DNA of 7,822 nt from Methylomarinum sp. (GTDB lineage: Bacteria > Pseudomonadota > Gammaproteobacteria > Methylococcales > Methylomonadaceae), in the NCBI GenBank assembly GCA_013139755.1, contig WTAG01000316.1, forward strand, positions 1-7,822, in the 5' to 3' direction. The number at the start of each line of letters is the position of its first letter. The stretch's first letter is position 1. The position numbers were made by a program, and so were the translations under genes. Positions 1-6,605 of this stretch are shown one piece after another. Below the pieces are notes generated by a model that saw only the letters and a list, made by a program, of their open reading frames with translations, was not told the origin of the DNA and ran no database searches.

Positions 1-219
1 AGCCATAGTAAGCCCACCAAGTCCGGCAACAACCCCTAGTACAGGAAAACCGCTTAATATCGATGCAAAGACAAAAAACCCACTGCCAACAATAAATGCG
101 GGTAAAAACACCGCTATAATTGCTGCAACCACGCCTCCAGCTTTATTTCCTCCCACAACTCCTGCAATTAGCGGCCCTATAATGGGTAACCAAAACAATC
201 CTATCGATAGCAGCAGCAT
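1..219 (-). CDS. Small hydrophobic membrane protein, 3' end outside window
   Basis: Translating the minus strand from the ATG at 219-217 gives 73 codons running open to base 1. The peptide begins MLLLSIGLFWLPIIGPLIAG and is almost wholly apolar, with many Gly, Ile, Val and Phe. I read three hydrophobic segments, at about residues 1-20, 30-55 and 57-73, joined by a short polar turn (GGNKAGG, about 23-29), so it should be an integral inner-membrane protein. No catalytic motif is visible and I do not recognise a named function. The start is uncertain. The frame stays open upstream to a stop at 265-267, and those 15 codons (ending KKGSIGKAIVW) look like the natural N-terminus of the same protein, but they contain no ATG, GTG or TTG. 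The only ribosome-binding candidate for the ATG is AAGG 11 bases upstream, which is long. The 5' end may be damaged or may use a rare start codon. Confidence 0.6.
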   Translation of the reverse strand, partial: MLLLSIGLFWLPIIGPLIAGVVGGNKAGGVVAAIIAVFLPAFIVGSGFFVFASILSGFPVLGVVAGLGGLTMA

Positions 220-295
220 CCATACTATCGCCTTACCAATACTTCCTTTTTTAGGAGTAAGGATTTAAGAACTTCCGGAAATTTGGCGTAGAATG

Positions 296-374
296 TTGGC
301 TTCACAGGAGTGTTAATAAAATAGGCGAGCTTGGGGGCTACCTAACCATTTTATTTGCGCTTCTGTGGAGCCAA
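296..374. repeat. 79-bp imperfect palindrome, possible structured RNA
   Basis: The arms TTGGCTTCACAG (296-307) and CTGTGGAGCCAA (363-374) face each other, and an inner pair AATAAAAT (315-322) and ATTTTATT (348-355) shares the same centre at base 335. Over the 27-position stem, 22 pairs are Watson-Crick, 4 are G-U if read as plus-strand RNA (302-368, 308-362, 311-359, 313-357), and one (314-356) is a mismatch. The loop is 323-347. Read from the minus strand the same four positions would be A-C mismatches. It lies between the DksA-like gene and the membrane-protein gene. It could be an interspersed palindromic repeat, a plus-strand small RNA, or an elaborate terminator. No convincing plus-strand promoter was found; TAGAAT at 289-294 lacks a matching -35. 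Confidence 0.7.
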
Positions 375-384
375 AAGACAAGTC

Positions 385-408
385 AGGATTCGGAAGCTAT
401 TGAATCCT
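385..408 (-). terminator. Weak candidate terminator of the DksA-like gene
   Basis: AGGATTC (385-391) and GAATCCT (402-408) form a perfect 7-bp stem with a 10-base loop, 9 bases past the stop codon of the DksA-like gene. On the minus strand the stem is followed by GACTTGTCTTTT, which is only partly U-rich. The placement suits a Rho-independent terminator, but the stem is short and the tail imperfect. Confidence 0.35.
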
Positions 409-417
409 CACTCCTTA

Positions 418-759
418 TTAGCCTTCATCGCTTTTTTCAGCACAATGAATACACTGACTGGAAAAAGGAATTGCCTTTAAGCGTTCTTTTTTAATCGGCT
501 GCCCACAGCTTAGACAAATACCAAACGTACCACCATCTATTCGCAATATTGCTTGTTTTATTTTCTCTATTTCAGTACGCGTACTATTTCCCAAAGCATC
601 CAGCACCTCATCATTTTCTGCTTCAACTGCCTGTTCAGCAAAATCCTTTGAAAGAGGAGAATCAAGATGTTTTACATCATCGGTTATATGCTTAAGCCGG
701 TCATCTAATTCCTCAAGTAAGTCAATAAGGTTTTCGCGCACCTGTTTAAAATCATTCAT
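418..759 (-). CDS. Short DksA/TraR-family C4 zinc-finger protein
   Basis: This 113-residue protein ends in a C4 zinc finger with the spacing Cys-X2-Cys-X17-Cys-X2-Cys (C82, C85, C103, C106), the signature of the DksA/TraR family. Residues 1-75 are charged and helical and should form the coiled-coil that family members insert into the RNA polymerase secondary channel to change promoter kinetics with or without ppGpp. At the predicted coil tip, D39-F-A41 aligns with D74 and A76 of E. coli DksA, but the position of the other tip aspartate (D71) appears to be L36. E. coli DksA has 151 residues, so this is a short paralogue rather than dksA itself. The ATG at 759-757 has AGGA almost touching it, an unusually tight spacing, while the sequence GGGCAGG lies slightly further up. 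The upstream region is largely occupied by the palindromic element at 793-933. Family assignment is secure; its target promoters are unknown. Confidence 0.9.
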   Translation of the reverse strand: MNDFKQVRENLIDLLEELDDRLKHITDDVKHLDSPLSKDFAEQAVEAENDEVLDALGNSTRTEIEKIKQAILRIDGGTFGICLSCGQPIKKERLKAIPFSSQCIHCAEKSDEG

Positions 760-792
760 ATCCTGCCCATTATTTATTAAATATACTCTGCG

Positions 793-933
793 CGGTCAAG
801 TTTTCGGCTTTCTATTGGCCAATTTTTGCTGCTAGCTGCGTAGCTAAAATAGTTGCATAACTTGCTATGTGCCTATTTTAGTGCCTTGCTCTCAACAAAA
901 ACCAACTCACTATAAAAACTAAAAACTTGACCG
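793..933. mobile_element. 141-bp MITE-like palindromic element
   Basis: The ends are perfect 12-bp inverted repeats, CGGTCAAGTTTT (793-804) and AAAACTTGACCG (922-933). A second exact inverted pair, CTAAAATAG (844-852) and CTATTTTAG (873-881), sits near the centre. Between them the two halves still resemble each other as inverted copies when gaps of one or two bases are allowed, for example around TTTTTG at 823-828 and its counterpart. The element has no coding potential. These traits fit a miniature inverted-repeat transposable element or a genome-wide intergenic repeat. I see no clear target-site duplication next to the ends and no parent transposase in the window. It fills most of the 256-base gap between the diiron-protein gene and the DksA-like gene; bases 934-1015 show only a weak GGTGC/GCACC pair at 937-961. 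Confidence 0.65.
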
Positions 934-1015
934 TATGGTGCATATGTCCGAGAAAAGCACCTACTAAAGCCGCTCACTCTATAAGTATTTTTCCATCCAC
1001 CCAGCCCCTTTAAGC

Positions 1016-1909
1016 CTATGCTATACAATAAGAAGGAATCCAGCTGCGCTCAATCATATGCTCTGGCAATTCATTAAAATCAAATGCCTTACCATCTTCA
1101 ATCATTTGCTTAACATCAAACAATTTACCAACTTCAGGGATATCATTAAAGAACATAGTGTAAAAAGGACTCACCAATGCTTTTGAAACTTTCATACCGA
1201 TAGGTCCGATAAAGTTTCGTCTTTGTCCTACATGCGCAACTTCATCAATAGTAATTTCGTCTAGCAGTTCTTTTAAGCGCTCTCTTACTTCTGGTTCATC
1301 TACCAATACTTCATCAAATAAAGCATGTAAATGGCAGTAAAAAGTAACCCCCATTAACTCAGTAACAAATGCAGGTGTATCCATTAAAAAGCCAGGGAAT
1401 TTTGGAAACTGCTCATAAATTTTTTCTTTAATAGGACCTAATGGCACCCATTCAACTTTATCTAATCCACAAGTCTTTAGCATCTCATCAAACAAACGCA
1501 CATGACAAAATTCTTCAGCCAAATGCACACGACTAATTTTATCTTCGACGGTGTGAGAATTTGCCATATCAGGCACTGAATCCCAAGCACCTTTGATACC
1601 AACCCATTCATGACGAGCAAACTTGTAAATTCCAGTAAGCATTAAGGTCATACGATCTAATGATTCAATGTCGTCTTCTACTTCTACATAGTTACGATAA
1701 AATGCGTCAGGATCAGCTAATGGTGTACGCAATGAAACAGGATTATCCTGAAAATGCTTCAATCTAGCTCGTTTTTTCGCTAAATCCTTATCGTCTTCAA
1801 ACAGCTCTCCACCATGTTGCTGAGTAAATTTCCAGTAATCTTCAAAATTTACTTTTCTTTGTTCTTCAGTAGCCGGTGAAAAAACCGACAAATACTTACC
1901 TGCTCCCAT
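1016..1909 (-). CDS. Ferritin-like diiron protein of unknown substrate
   Basis: The 297-residue protein has the layout of a four-helix diiron carboxylate protein: a Glu-bearing helix around residues 75-102 (E82 or E101 are candidate ligands), E133-F-C-H136 in the first ExxH motif, E184 in the helix FVTELMGV, and E223-V-A-H226 in the second ExxH motif. This pattern is shared by ferritin-like oxidases and oxygenases, including AurF-type N-oxygenases. However, AurF carries an extra His four residues before the last ExxH, and here that position is I219, so AurF chemistry should not be assumed. There is no signal peptide or membrane segment, so it should be cytoplasmic. The ATG at 1909-1907 has a strong AGGAG about nine bases upstream, which fixes the start. 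It follows clpB but has its own promoter-like sequence at 1956-1984. The substrate and physiological role cannot be read from the sequence. Confidence 0.75.
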   Translation of the reverse strand: MGAGKYLSVFSPATEEQRKVNFEDYWKFTQQHGGELFEDDKDLAKKRARLKHFQDNPVSLRTPLADPDAFYRNYVEVEDDIESLDRMTLMLTGIYKFARHEWVGIKGAWDSVPDMANSHTVEDKISRVHLAEEFCHVRLFDEMLKTCGLDKVEWVPLGPIKEKIYEQFPKFPGFLMDTPAFVTELMGVTFYCHLHALFDEVLVDEPEVRERLKELLDEITIDEVAHVGQRRNFIGPIGMKVSKALVSPFYTMFFNDIPEVGKLFDVKQMIEDGKAFDFNELPEHMIERSWIPSYCIA

Positions 1910-1955
1910 CTTAGGAAACTCCTCTTATGATTTAAACTGACTATTATTAGCCACT

Positions 1956-1984
1956 ATTATCTGTCATCCCCTTACTAGGGGCAA
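1956..1984 (-). promoter_or_regulatory. Sigma-70-like promoter of the diiron gene
   Basis: On the minus strand TTGCCC (1984-1979, 4 of 6 to consensus) is followed by exactly 17 bases and then GATAAT (1961-1956, 5 of 6). Transcription would begin near 1949, about 40 bases before the start codon of the diiron-protein gene. The spacer overlaps the small palindrome CCCC-N6-GGGG (1968-1981), which could be an operator or be fortuitous. The rest of the 139-base gap behind clpB is AT-rich, with an all-AT palindrome TTATTATAATAA at 2025-2036. No GC-rich terminator hairpin is visible after clpB, so readthrough from clpB is possible. Confidence 0.5.
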
Positions 1985-2048
1985 TTAATCATTTCCTGAT
2001 AAGAACAATCAATAACAACCTTACTTATTATAATAATATAATTCTATT

Positions 2049-4622
2049 TTACTTAGTAATGTTTAATTTTTTATCTTTTACATCTACACTAACCACATCA
2101 CCAGCGACAAAGTTACCTGCCAATATTTCATTAGCCAATAAATTTTCCAATTGGTTCTGAATTACTCTTTTTAGTGGCCTTGCCCCATAAACTGGATCAA
2201 AACCTGCTTCACCTATTAAGTCCAATGCCTGTTCGCTAATTTCAAAGCCAAGTTCTTTATCCAATAAGCGAGCTTTAAGATACTCAATCTGATTTTTGGC
2301 AATCGCTCTGATTTGTTCCTTACCTAATGGATGAAATACAACCGAATCATCTATCCTATTGATAAATTCAGGTCTAAATTGCATGGAAACAATTTCCATA
2401 ACAGCCGCTTTCATCTCTTCATAATTTTCATCACCTGCTAATTCCTGAATTCGATCCGAACCTAAATTTGAGGTCATCACAACAACTGTATTTCTAAAAT
2501 CAACGGTTCGCCCTTGACCATCCGTTAAACGGCCATCATCAAGCACTTGCAGCAATATATTAAAGACATCAGCATGCGCCTTTTCTACCTCATCCATTAA
2601 AATAACCGAATATGGTTTTCTGCGTACAGCCTCAGTCAAATACCCACCCTCCTCATAGCCGACATAACCTGGGGGCGCACCAATTAATCTCGCAACCGAA
2701 TGTTTTTCCATAAATTCAGACATATCAATACGTACCATAGCTTCTTCGGTATCAAACATAAATGCAGCCAGAGCCTTACATAACTCTGTTTTACCCACAC
2801 CGGTTGGCCCTAAGAACAGGAATGAACCATTCGGTCTATTCGGATCAGATAACCCTGCTCTAGATCTGCGAATGGCATTACTGACTGCTTTTAAAGCTTC
2901 TTGCTGACCAATAACACGCTGACTCAATTCAGCTTCCATACGAAGCAACTTGTCTCGTTCACCTTCCATCATTTTGGAAACCGGAATCCCTGTCCATTTA
3001 GAAACCACTTCGGCAATTTCTTCTTCTGTTACTTTATTTCGTAACAATGTCATATCCTGCATTTCAGCCTGAGAGGCCAAATCAAGTTCTTTCTCTAACT
3101 TTGGAATTTCACCATACTGAAGCTCCGACATCAAAGCCAAATCATTAGCTCGGCTTGCCGTTTCCAGCCTAAATCGTGCTTGCTCTAACTGTTCTTTAAT
3201 CGATGCAGAGCCTTGCAAAGCCGCTTTTTCACCTTTCCAGATTTCTTCTAAATCAGAATATTCCTTTTCCAGTTCTGAGATTTCAGTTTCCAGGGTTTTC
3301 AAGCGCTTCTTAGAGGCTTTATCCGACTCATTTTTCATCGCTTCAGCTTCAATTTTTAATTGAATCAAGCGTCTATCCAGCTTATCCATCACTTCTGGCT
3401 TAGAATCAATTTCCATCCGAATTCGGCTAGCCGCTTCATCAATTAAATCAATGGCTTTATCCGGTAATTGTCTATCAGAAATATAACGATGCGATAAGCT
3501 CGCCGCAGCAACAATTGCAGGATCGGTAATATCAACACCATGATGCACCTCATAGCGTTCTTTTAAGCCTCGCAAAATTGCAACCGTGTCTTCAACGCAG
3601 GGTTCGTCAACCTGAATCTTTTGGAAGCGACGCTCTAAAGCGGCATCTTTTTCAATATATTGCCTATATTCATCCAATGTTGTGGCACCGACACAATGTA
3701 ATTCACCTCGCGCCAAAGCTGGTTTTAGCATGTTACCAGCATCCATAGCACCATCCGCCTTGCCTGCACCCACCATGGTGTGTAGCTCATCAATAAACAG
3801 AATGACCTGGCCTTCACATTTGGCAATATCATTCAACACGGCTTTAAGACGTTCTTCAAATTCACCGCGAAACTTTGCGCCTGCAATTAACGCCGCCATA
3901 TCTAAAGATAAAACCTGCTTACCTTTTATGCCTTCAGGTACTTCACCGTTAACAATACGTTGCGCTAAACCTTCGACAATTGCTGTTTTACCGACGCCTG
4001 GCTCACCAATCAATACAGGGTTATTTTTAGTTCTGCGTTGTAATACCTGAATAGTTCTACGAATCTCATCATCTCGACCAATAACAGGATCTAACTTGCC
4101 TTGCTCAGCTCTTTTGGTCAGATTAGTAGTATATTTTTTTAACGCCTGCCTTTGGTCTTCTGCATTGGCATCATCCACGGGCTGACCACCACGTAAGTTA
4201 TCAATCGCTTGTTCTATTGCCTGCTTATTTACACCATGTTTCTTCAATAAAGCTTGCATAGCACCTTTGGCTTCACAAGCCGCCAACAAAAACAGCTCAC
4301 TGGAAATAAAGTTATCTTGGCGTTGTTGAGCAAACTTATCGGTTAAATTTAACATACGAGATAATTCATTCGATAACTGAACATCTCCGCCAGTACCGGA
4401 AACAGTAGCTAGTTTTGTAATCTCTTCTGCAATCTCTGCTCGCAATGCACTCACATTAACCGCTGTTTGTATCAGTAATGGTTTAATACTTCCGCCATCC
4501 TGGTCTATCAATGCAAGCATCACATGTAACGGTTCAATAAATTGCTGATCTTTACCTACAGCTAAACTTTGAGCATCACCTAAGGCTTGTTGAAATTTAC
4601 TGGTTAATTTATCCATTCTCAT
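2049..4622 (-). CDS. clpB: ATP-dependent disaggregase ClpB (Hsp104 family)
   Basis: ClpB is a cytoplasmic hexameric AAA+ machine that pulls polypeptides out of aggregates with DnaK/DnaJ/GrpE. At 857 residues it equals E. coli ClpB in length. It has an N-terminal Clp repeat domain (1-145), a first ATPase domain with Walker A GEPGVGKT (206-213), Walker B VILFIDE (273-279) and arginine fingers R331/R332, the coiled-coil middle domain (about 410-525) that separates ClpB from ClpA, and a second ATPase domain with Walker A GPTGVGKT (605-612), Walker B ending D677-E678, R756, pore tyrosine Y653 and sensor-2 GAR (813-815). No ClpP-binding IGF/L loop is apparent, as expected for ClpB. The first pore loop has F251 where E. 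coli has tyrosine. The ATG at 4622-4620 gives the canonical [10 protein letters not shown] start and has AAGG eight bases upstream. It is transcribed alone from a sigma-32 promoter at 4663-4691. Confidence 0.99.
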   Translation of the reverse strand: MRMDKLTSKFQQALGDAQSLAVGKDQQFIEPLHVMLALIDQDGGSIKPLLIQTAVNVSALRAEIAEEITKLATVSGTGGDVQLSNELSRMLNLTDKFAQQRQDNFISSELFLLAACEAKGAMQALLKKHGVNKQAIEQAIDNLRGGQPVDDANAEDQRQALKKYTTNLTKRAEQGKLDPVIGRDDEIRRTIQVLQRRTKNNPVLIGEPGVGKTAIVEGLAQRIVNGEVPEGIKGKQVLSLDMAALIAGAKFRGEFEERLKAVLNDIAKCEGQVILFIDELHTMVGAGKADGAMDAGNMLKPALARGELHCVGATTLDEYRQYIEKDAALERRFQKIQVDEPCVEDTVAILRGLKERYEVHHGVDITDPAIVAAASLSHRYISDRQLPDKAIDLIDEAASRIRMEIDSKPEVMDKLDRRLIQLKIEAEAMKNESDKASKKRLKTLETEISELEKEYSDLEEIWKGEKAALQGSASIKEQLEQARFRLETASRANDLALMSELQYGEIPKLEKELDLASQAEMQDMTLLRNKVTEEEIAEVVSKWTGIPVSKMMEGERDKLLRMEAELSQRVIGQQEALKAVSNAIRRSRAGLSDPNRPNGSFLFLGPTGVGKTELCKALAAFMFDTEEAMVRIDMSEFMEKHSVARLIGAPPGYVGYEEGGYLTEAVRRKPYSVILMDEVEKAHADVFNILLQVLDDGRLTDGQGRTVDFRNTVVVMTSNLGSDRIQELAGDENYEEMKAAVMEIVSMQFRPEFINRIDDSVVFHPLGKEQIRAIAKNQIEYLKARLLDKELGFEISEQALDLIGEAGFDPVYGARPLKRVIQNQLENLLANEILAGNFVAGDVVSVDVKDKKLNITK
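4176..4178 (-). promoter_or_regulatory. Possible internal GTG start of short ClpB
   Basis: Codon 149 of clpB is GTG (minus strand 4178-4176), preceded by GTGGTGG seven bases upstream. E. coli makes a shorter ClpB lacking the N-terminal domain from a start at Val149. The residue, the GTG codon and a purine-rich leader are all present here, so a short isoform is plausible, but translation from it is inferred. Confidence 0.35.
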
Positions 4623-4662
4623 GATGTATACCTTTTTTAATAGATTTAATTAGTTAGCTCTA

Positions 4663-4691
4663 ATATGGGGAACAGCAGAATAGTTTTCAAG
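4663..4691 (-). promoter_or_regulatory. Sigma-32 heat-shock promoter of clpB
   Basis: On the minus strand CTTGAAA (4691-4685) is followed by 14 bases and CCCCATAT (4670-4663). These match the sigma-32 (RpoH) elements CTTGAAA and CCCCATnT at a permitted spacing. Transcription would begin around 4655, leaving a leader of roughly 30 bases before the clpB ATG. This predicts heat-shock induction through RpoH. Confidence 0.9.
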
Positions 4692-4697
4692 CTAGAG

Positions 4698-4720
4698 ACC
4701 ATTTATCTCGCTTAAATGGT
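4698..4720. repeat. Inverted repeat just upstream of clpB promoter
   Basis: ACCATTTA (4698-4705) and TAAATGGT (4713-4720) form a perfect 8-bp dyad with a 7-base centre. It ends six bases upstream of the -35 box of the sigma-32 promoter. Neither side has a U-tract, so it is a poor terminator. A binding site for an additional regulator of clpB is possible but only inferred from position. Confidence 0.45.
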
Positions 4721-4759
4721 TCTATAAGAAGGGATTATAAAAGAGAGGACATGAAACGA

Positions 4760-4784
4760 ATAGTGCCTCATGCAGAGACACTAT
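4760..4784 (-). terminator. Hairpin terminator behind the patatin gene
   Basis: The minus-strand transcript folds into a 10-bp stem (six pairs ATAGTG/CACTAT, one G-U, then CTC/GAG) with the 5-base loop TGCAT. It is followed by TCGTTTC and then a pyrimidine-rich CCTCTCTTTT. It lies 33 bases past the patatin stop codon and upstream of the clpB promoter, as expected for a factor-independent terminator, though the U-tract is interrupted. Confidence 0.55.
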
Positions 4785-4787
4785 CTG

Positions 4788-4806
4788 TAATGCTGCTACA
4801 GCATTA
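4788..4806. repeat. Second hairpin, 3-base loop, next to terminator
   Basis: TAATGCTG (4788-4795) and CAGCATTA (4799-4806) form a perfect 8-bp stem with a 3-base loop. It sits 10 bases after the patatin stop and three bases before the terminator hairpin. It probably protects the 3' end of the phospholipase mRNA or aids termination. It has no U-tract of its own. Confidence 0.5.
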
Positions 4807-4816
4807 AATTGAAAGC

Positions 4817-6538
4817 CTATTTTTTCAGTTTGGCCATTCTTCCCTGAGCCAGATACATAGGGTTAATACACTTGAGATAAAAGATAACAAACACTGTTCC
4901 TACCACTAACAATCCAGCCCTAAGCAAACGCTTTACAAGGAGAGCATGAGGACGTAAATAACTTAAAAAAGACATCATTCTTTCAAACTTTGGCGCCAAA
5001 ATAGTCATCAACCATAAAACAATCGCCGTAATTATCCCAATCACGGTGTAAGAACTATTTAGAACAGGTTTAATAAAAGGCTCCCAAGAATACCCAAGAA
5101 CAGCTAAAACCACTAAAACAATAGGAATCCAAAGCCACGGGAAAACTTGCAAAGCTTTACCAAAAACATGTTGAGAGACGCCTAATTGTTTAAGGTAATC
5201 AGGATTAGATAATGGAGTTTTCATAAATTCAGCAATTTGTAAAAATCTCCAGCCATCTTCTGGCTGTGATTCAGCATCACCAAATTTTGCCAAATCGTCT
5301 TTACTCATCTGATAAGCATCTAACATCAAAGAATAGGCTTCTACTTCTGTAAAGGCATCTAGATCAGTACGCATTAGGGACAACTTTTCCTGTACTACTG
5401 GGTCAACACCAAATTTGTCAGAGGTGGGCGGAATAATCTCATCCTCTTGAGCAGGAACACCATCTTGATCATTCCAACTAATAATTCTCTCACCCAATCC
5501 TTTACGCAAATCAATAAAAACAATATTGTCTTCGCCTTTACTATCTATCAAATGCAGCAAACTTTCGGTACGAACACGATCCTGCAACACACTACTTACG
5601 CGCAAAAGCACCGAAACAGGATCAGTATCAACTTCGTTCTCCATACCCATTTGCCCAGAAGCATCACTGACTATAAAACGAGTGCAGTTATTTTTTAATA
5701 AGCTTTCTATCCCTTGGTTATCAAACACGCCTCCATCAACCAACTGTGGCACAATCTTTTCATCTTCATTTTTGTCAAAATAAAGATTGCTTACGGCTAA
5801 AGGCGTGAACAAAGCAGGTACACAAGCAGAAGCCGCTACAGCATGTCCTAAAGGAAAATCCTGCTGTGCTACCACCATATTCTGATAGCCTGTTGCTCTA
5901 CGTAAACGAATAGGCTTTTTATCAATACGAATATTTGATTTTCGAGTAGCCGGCTCGCCCATTGTTTTTGCAGTAAATTGCCAGTTACGCCCACCATTGA
6001 GAGTAGTCGAATTCAGGACAAGAATAGGCACTTTCGCAACCCGATCATCATTATTCTCATCAGGATGAAAATGATCAGGGCCACCCAGCGGTTGAATCTT
6101 CAGCTTACGCATTTCCACAGGATTACCTAAATTGTCTACCACCGATTGATAGAGATATTCATTGTAAAGCTCAGCAATACGGTCACTACGAGAGTAGTCT
6201 GCTTCTTTCATCTTGATATTTTTTCTAATATCAGCAAGAACACTCATGCGAATATTCTTTTCTGTTGTCTTTAAAAAGTCCACCTCAATAATTTTAATAA
6301 TATCAATGTAATCTTGATCAGTAATTTCCTTATCAGGTTTTGTTTCTAAAAGTTTTTTTAAGTGCAAATAATATAAAGCACCAACAATGGAACCACCCGA
6401 CACCGTTGAAATAACAGCTACCGACTTAAGCAGACCTTGTTCGGCCATTTGCGCCAAAAGACCTATGTGAAAAAAAGAAGCTCTAAGCCCCCCACCTGAA
6501 AGTGCTAAACCTATTTTTTCTGGAGATTGTTCTGTCAT
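4817..6538 (-). CDS. Patatin-like phospholipase with C-terminal membrane segments
   Basis: Residues 1-300 form a patatin/cPLA2-type acyl hydrolase domain. The oxyanion-hole loop is GGGLR (15-19), the nucleophile is S47 in TVSGGS (45-50), and the dyad aspartate is D268 in LVDGG (266-270). Such enzymes use a Ser-Asp dyad to release fatty acids from membrane glycerolipids. The nucleophile motif is TxSxG rather than GxSxG, since T45 replaces the first glycine. After a charged helical region (about 380-440) come three hydrophobic stretches, at about 466-485, 498-514 and 541-555, and a basic tail ending KLKK. There is no N-terminal signal peptide, so the catalytic domain should lie on the cytoplasmic side of the inner membrane. 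The ATG at 6538-6536 has AAGGA seven bases upstream. It lies 67 bases behind the lipase gene and is probably co-transcribed with it. Family assignment is firm; substrate and role are unknown. Confidence 0.9.
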   Translation of the reverse strand: MTEQSPEKIGLALSGGGLRASFFHIGLLAQMAEQGLLKSVAVISTVSGGSIVGALYYLHLKKLLETKPDKEITDQDYIDIIKIIEVDFLKTTEKNIRMSVLADIRKNIKMKEADYSRSDRIAELYNEYLYQSVVDNLGNPVEMRKLKIQPLGGPDHFHPDENNDDRVAKVPILVLNSTTLNGGRNWQFTAKTMGEPATRKSNIRIDKKPIRLRRATGYQNMVVAQQDFPLGHAVAASACVPALFTPLAVSNLYFDKNEDEKIVPQLVDGGVFDNQGIESLLKNNCTRFIVSDASGQMGMENEVDTDPVSVLLRVSSVLQDRVRTESLLHLIDSKGEDNIVFIDLRKGLGERIISWNDQDGVPAQEDEIIPPTSDKFGVDPVVQEKLSLMRTDLDAFTEVEAYSLMLDAYQMSKDDLAKFGDAESQPEDGWRFLQIAEFMKTPLSNPDYLKQLGVSQHVFGKALQVFPWLWIPIVLVVLAVLGYSWEPFIKPVLNSSYTVIGIITAIVLWLMTILAPKFERMMSFLSYLRPHALLVKRLLRAGLLVVGTVFVIFYLKCINPMYLAQGRMAKLKK

Positions 6539-6605
6539 AGTTGATTCCTTGGTTTATTAGAGAGCGACTTCTTAACATAGCAAGCCTATGTATTATTTAT
6601 ATGAT

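Noticed and set aside
273..280. TTCCGGAA palindrome upstream of the membrane gene
   Set aside because: An 8-bp palindrome with no repeats or promoter context; a chance occurrence cannot be excluded.
937..961. GGTGC/GCACC pair downstream of the diiron gene
   Set aside because: A 5-bp stem with a 15-base loop is expected by chance; not called as a terminator.
3682..4050. Plus-strand open frame of 122 codons inside clpB
   Set aside because: It is antisense to the highly conserved first ATPase domain of clpB and its peptide shows no recognisable domain; it is a by-product of clpB codon use.
2049..4622. Idea that this ATPase is the type VI secretion ClpV, given nearby lipases
   Set aside because: The length of 857, near gap-free match to E. 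coli ClpB, the canonical [11 protein letters not shown]-terminus and the sigma-32 promoter identify it as the housekeeping ClpB.
5447..5783. Two overlapping plus-strand open frames inside the patatin gene
   Set aside because: They overlap each other and lie antisense to the catalytic domain; there is no ribosome-binding site or protein-like pattern.
6575..6591. ACATAG/CTATGT dyad between lipase and patatin genes
   Set aside because: The stem has only 6 bp, is AT-rich and has no U-tract; too weak to call a terminator.
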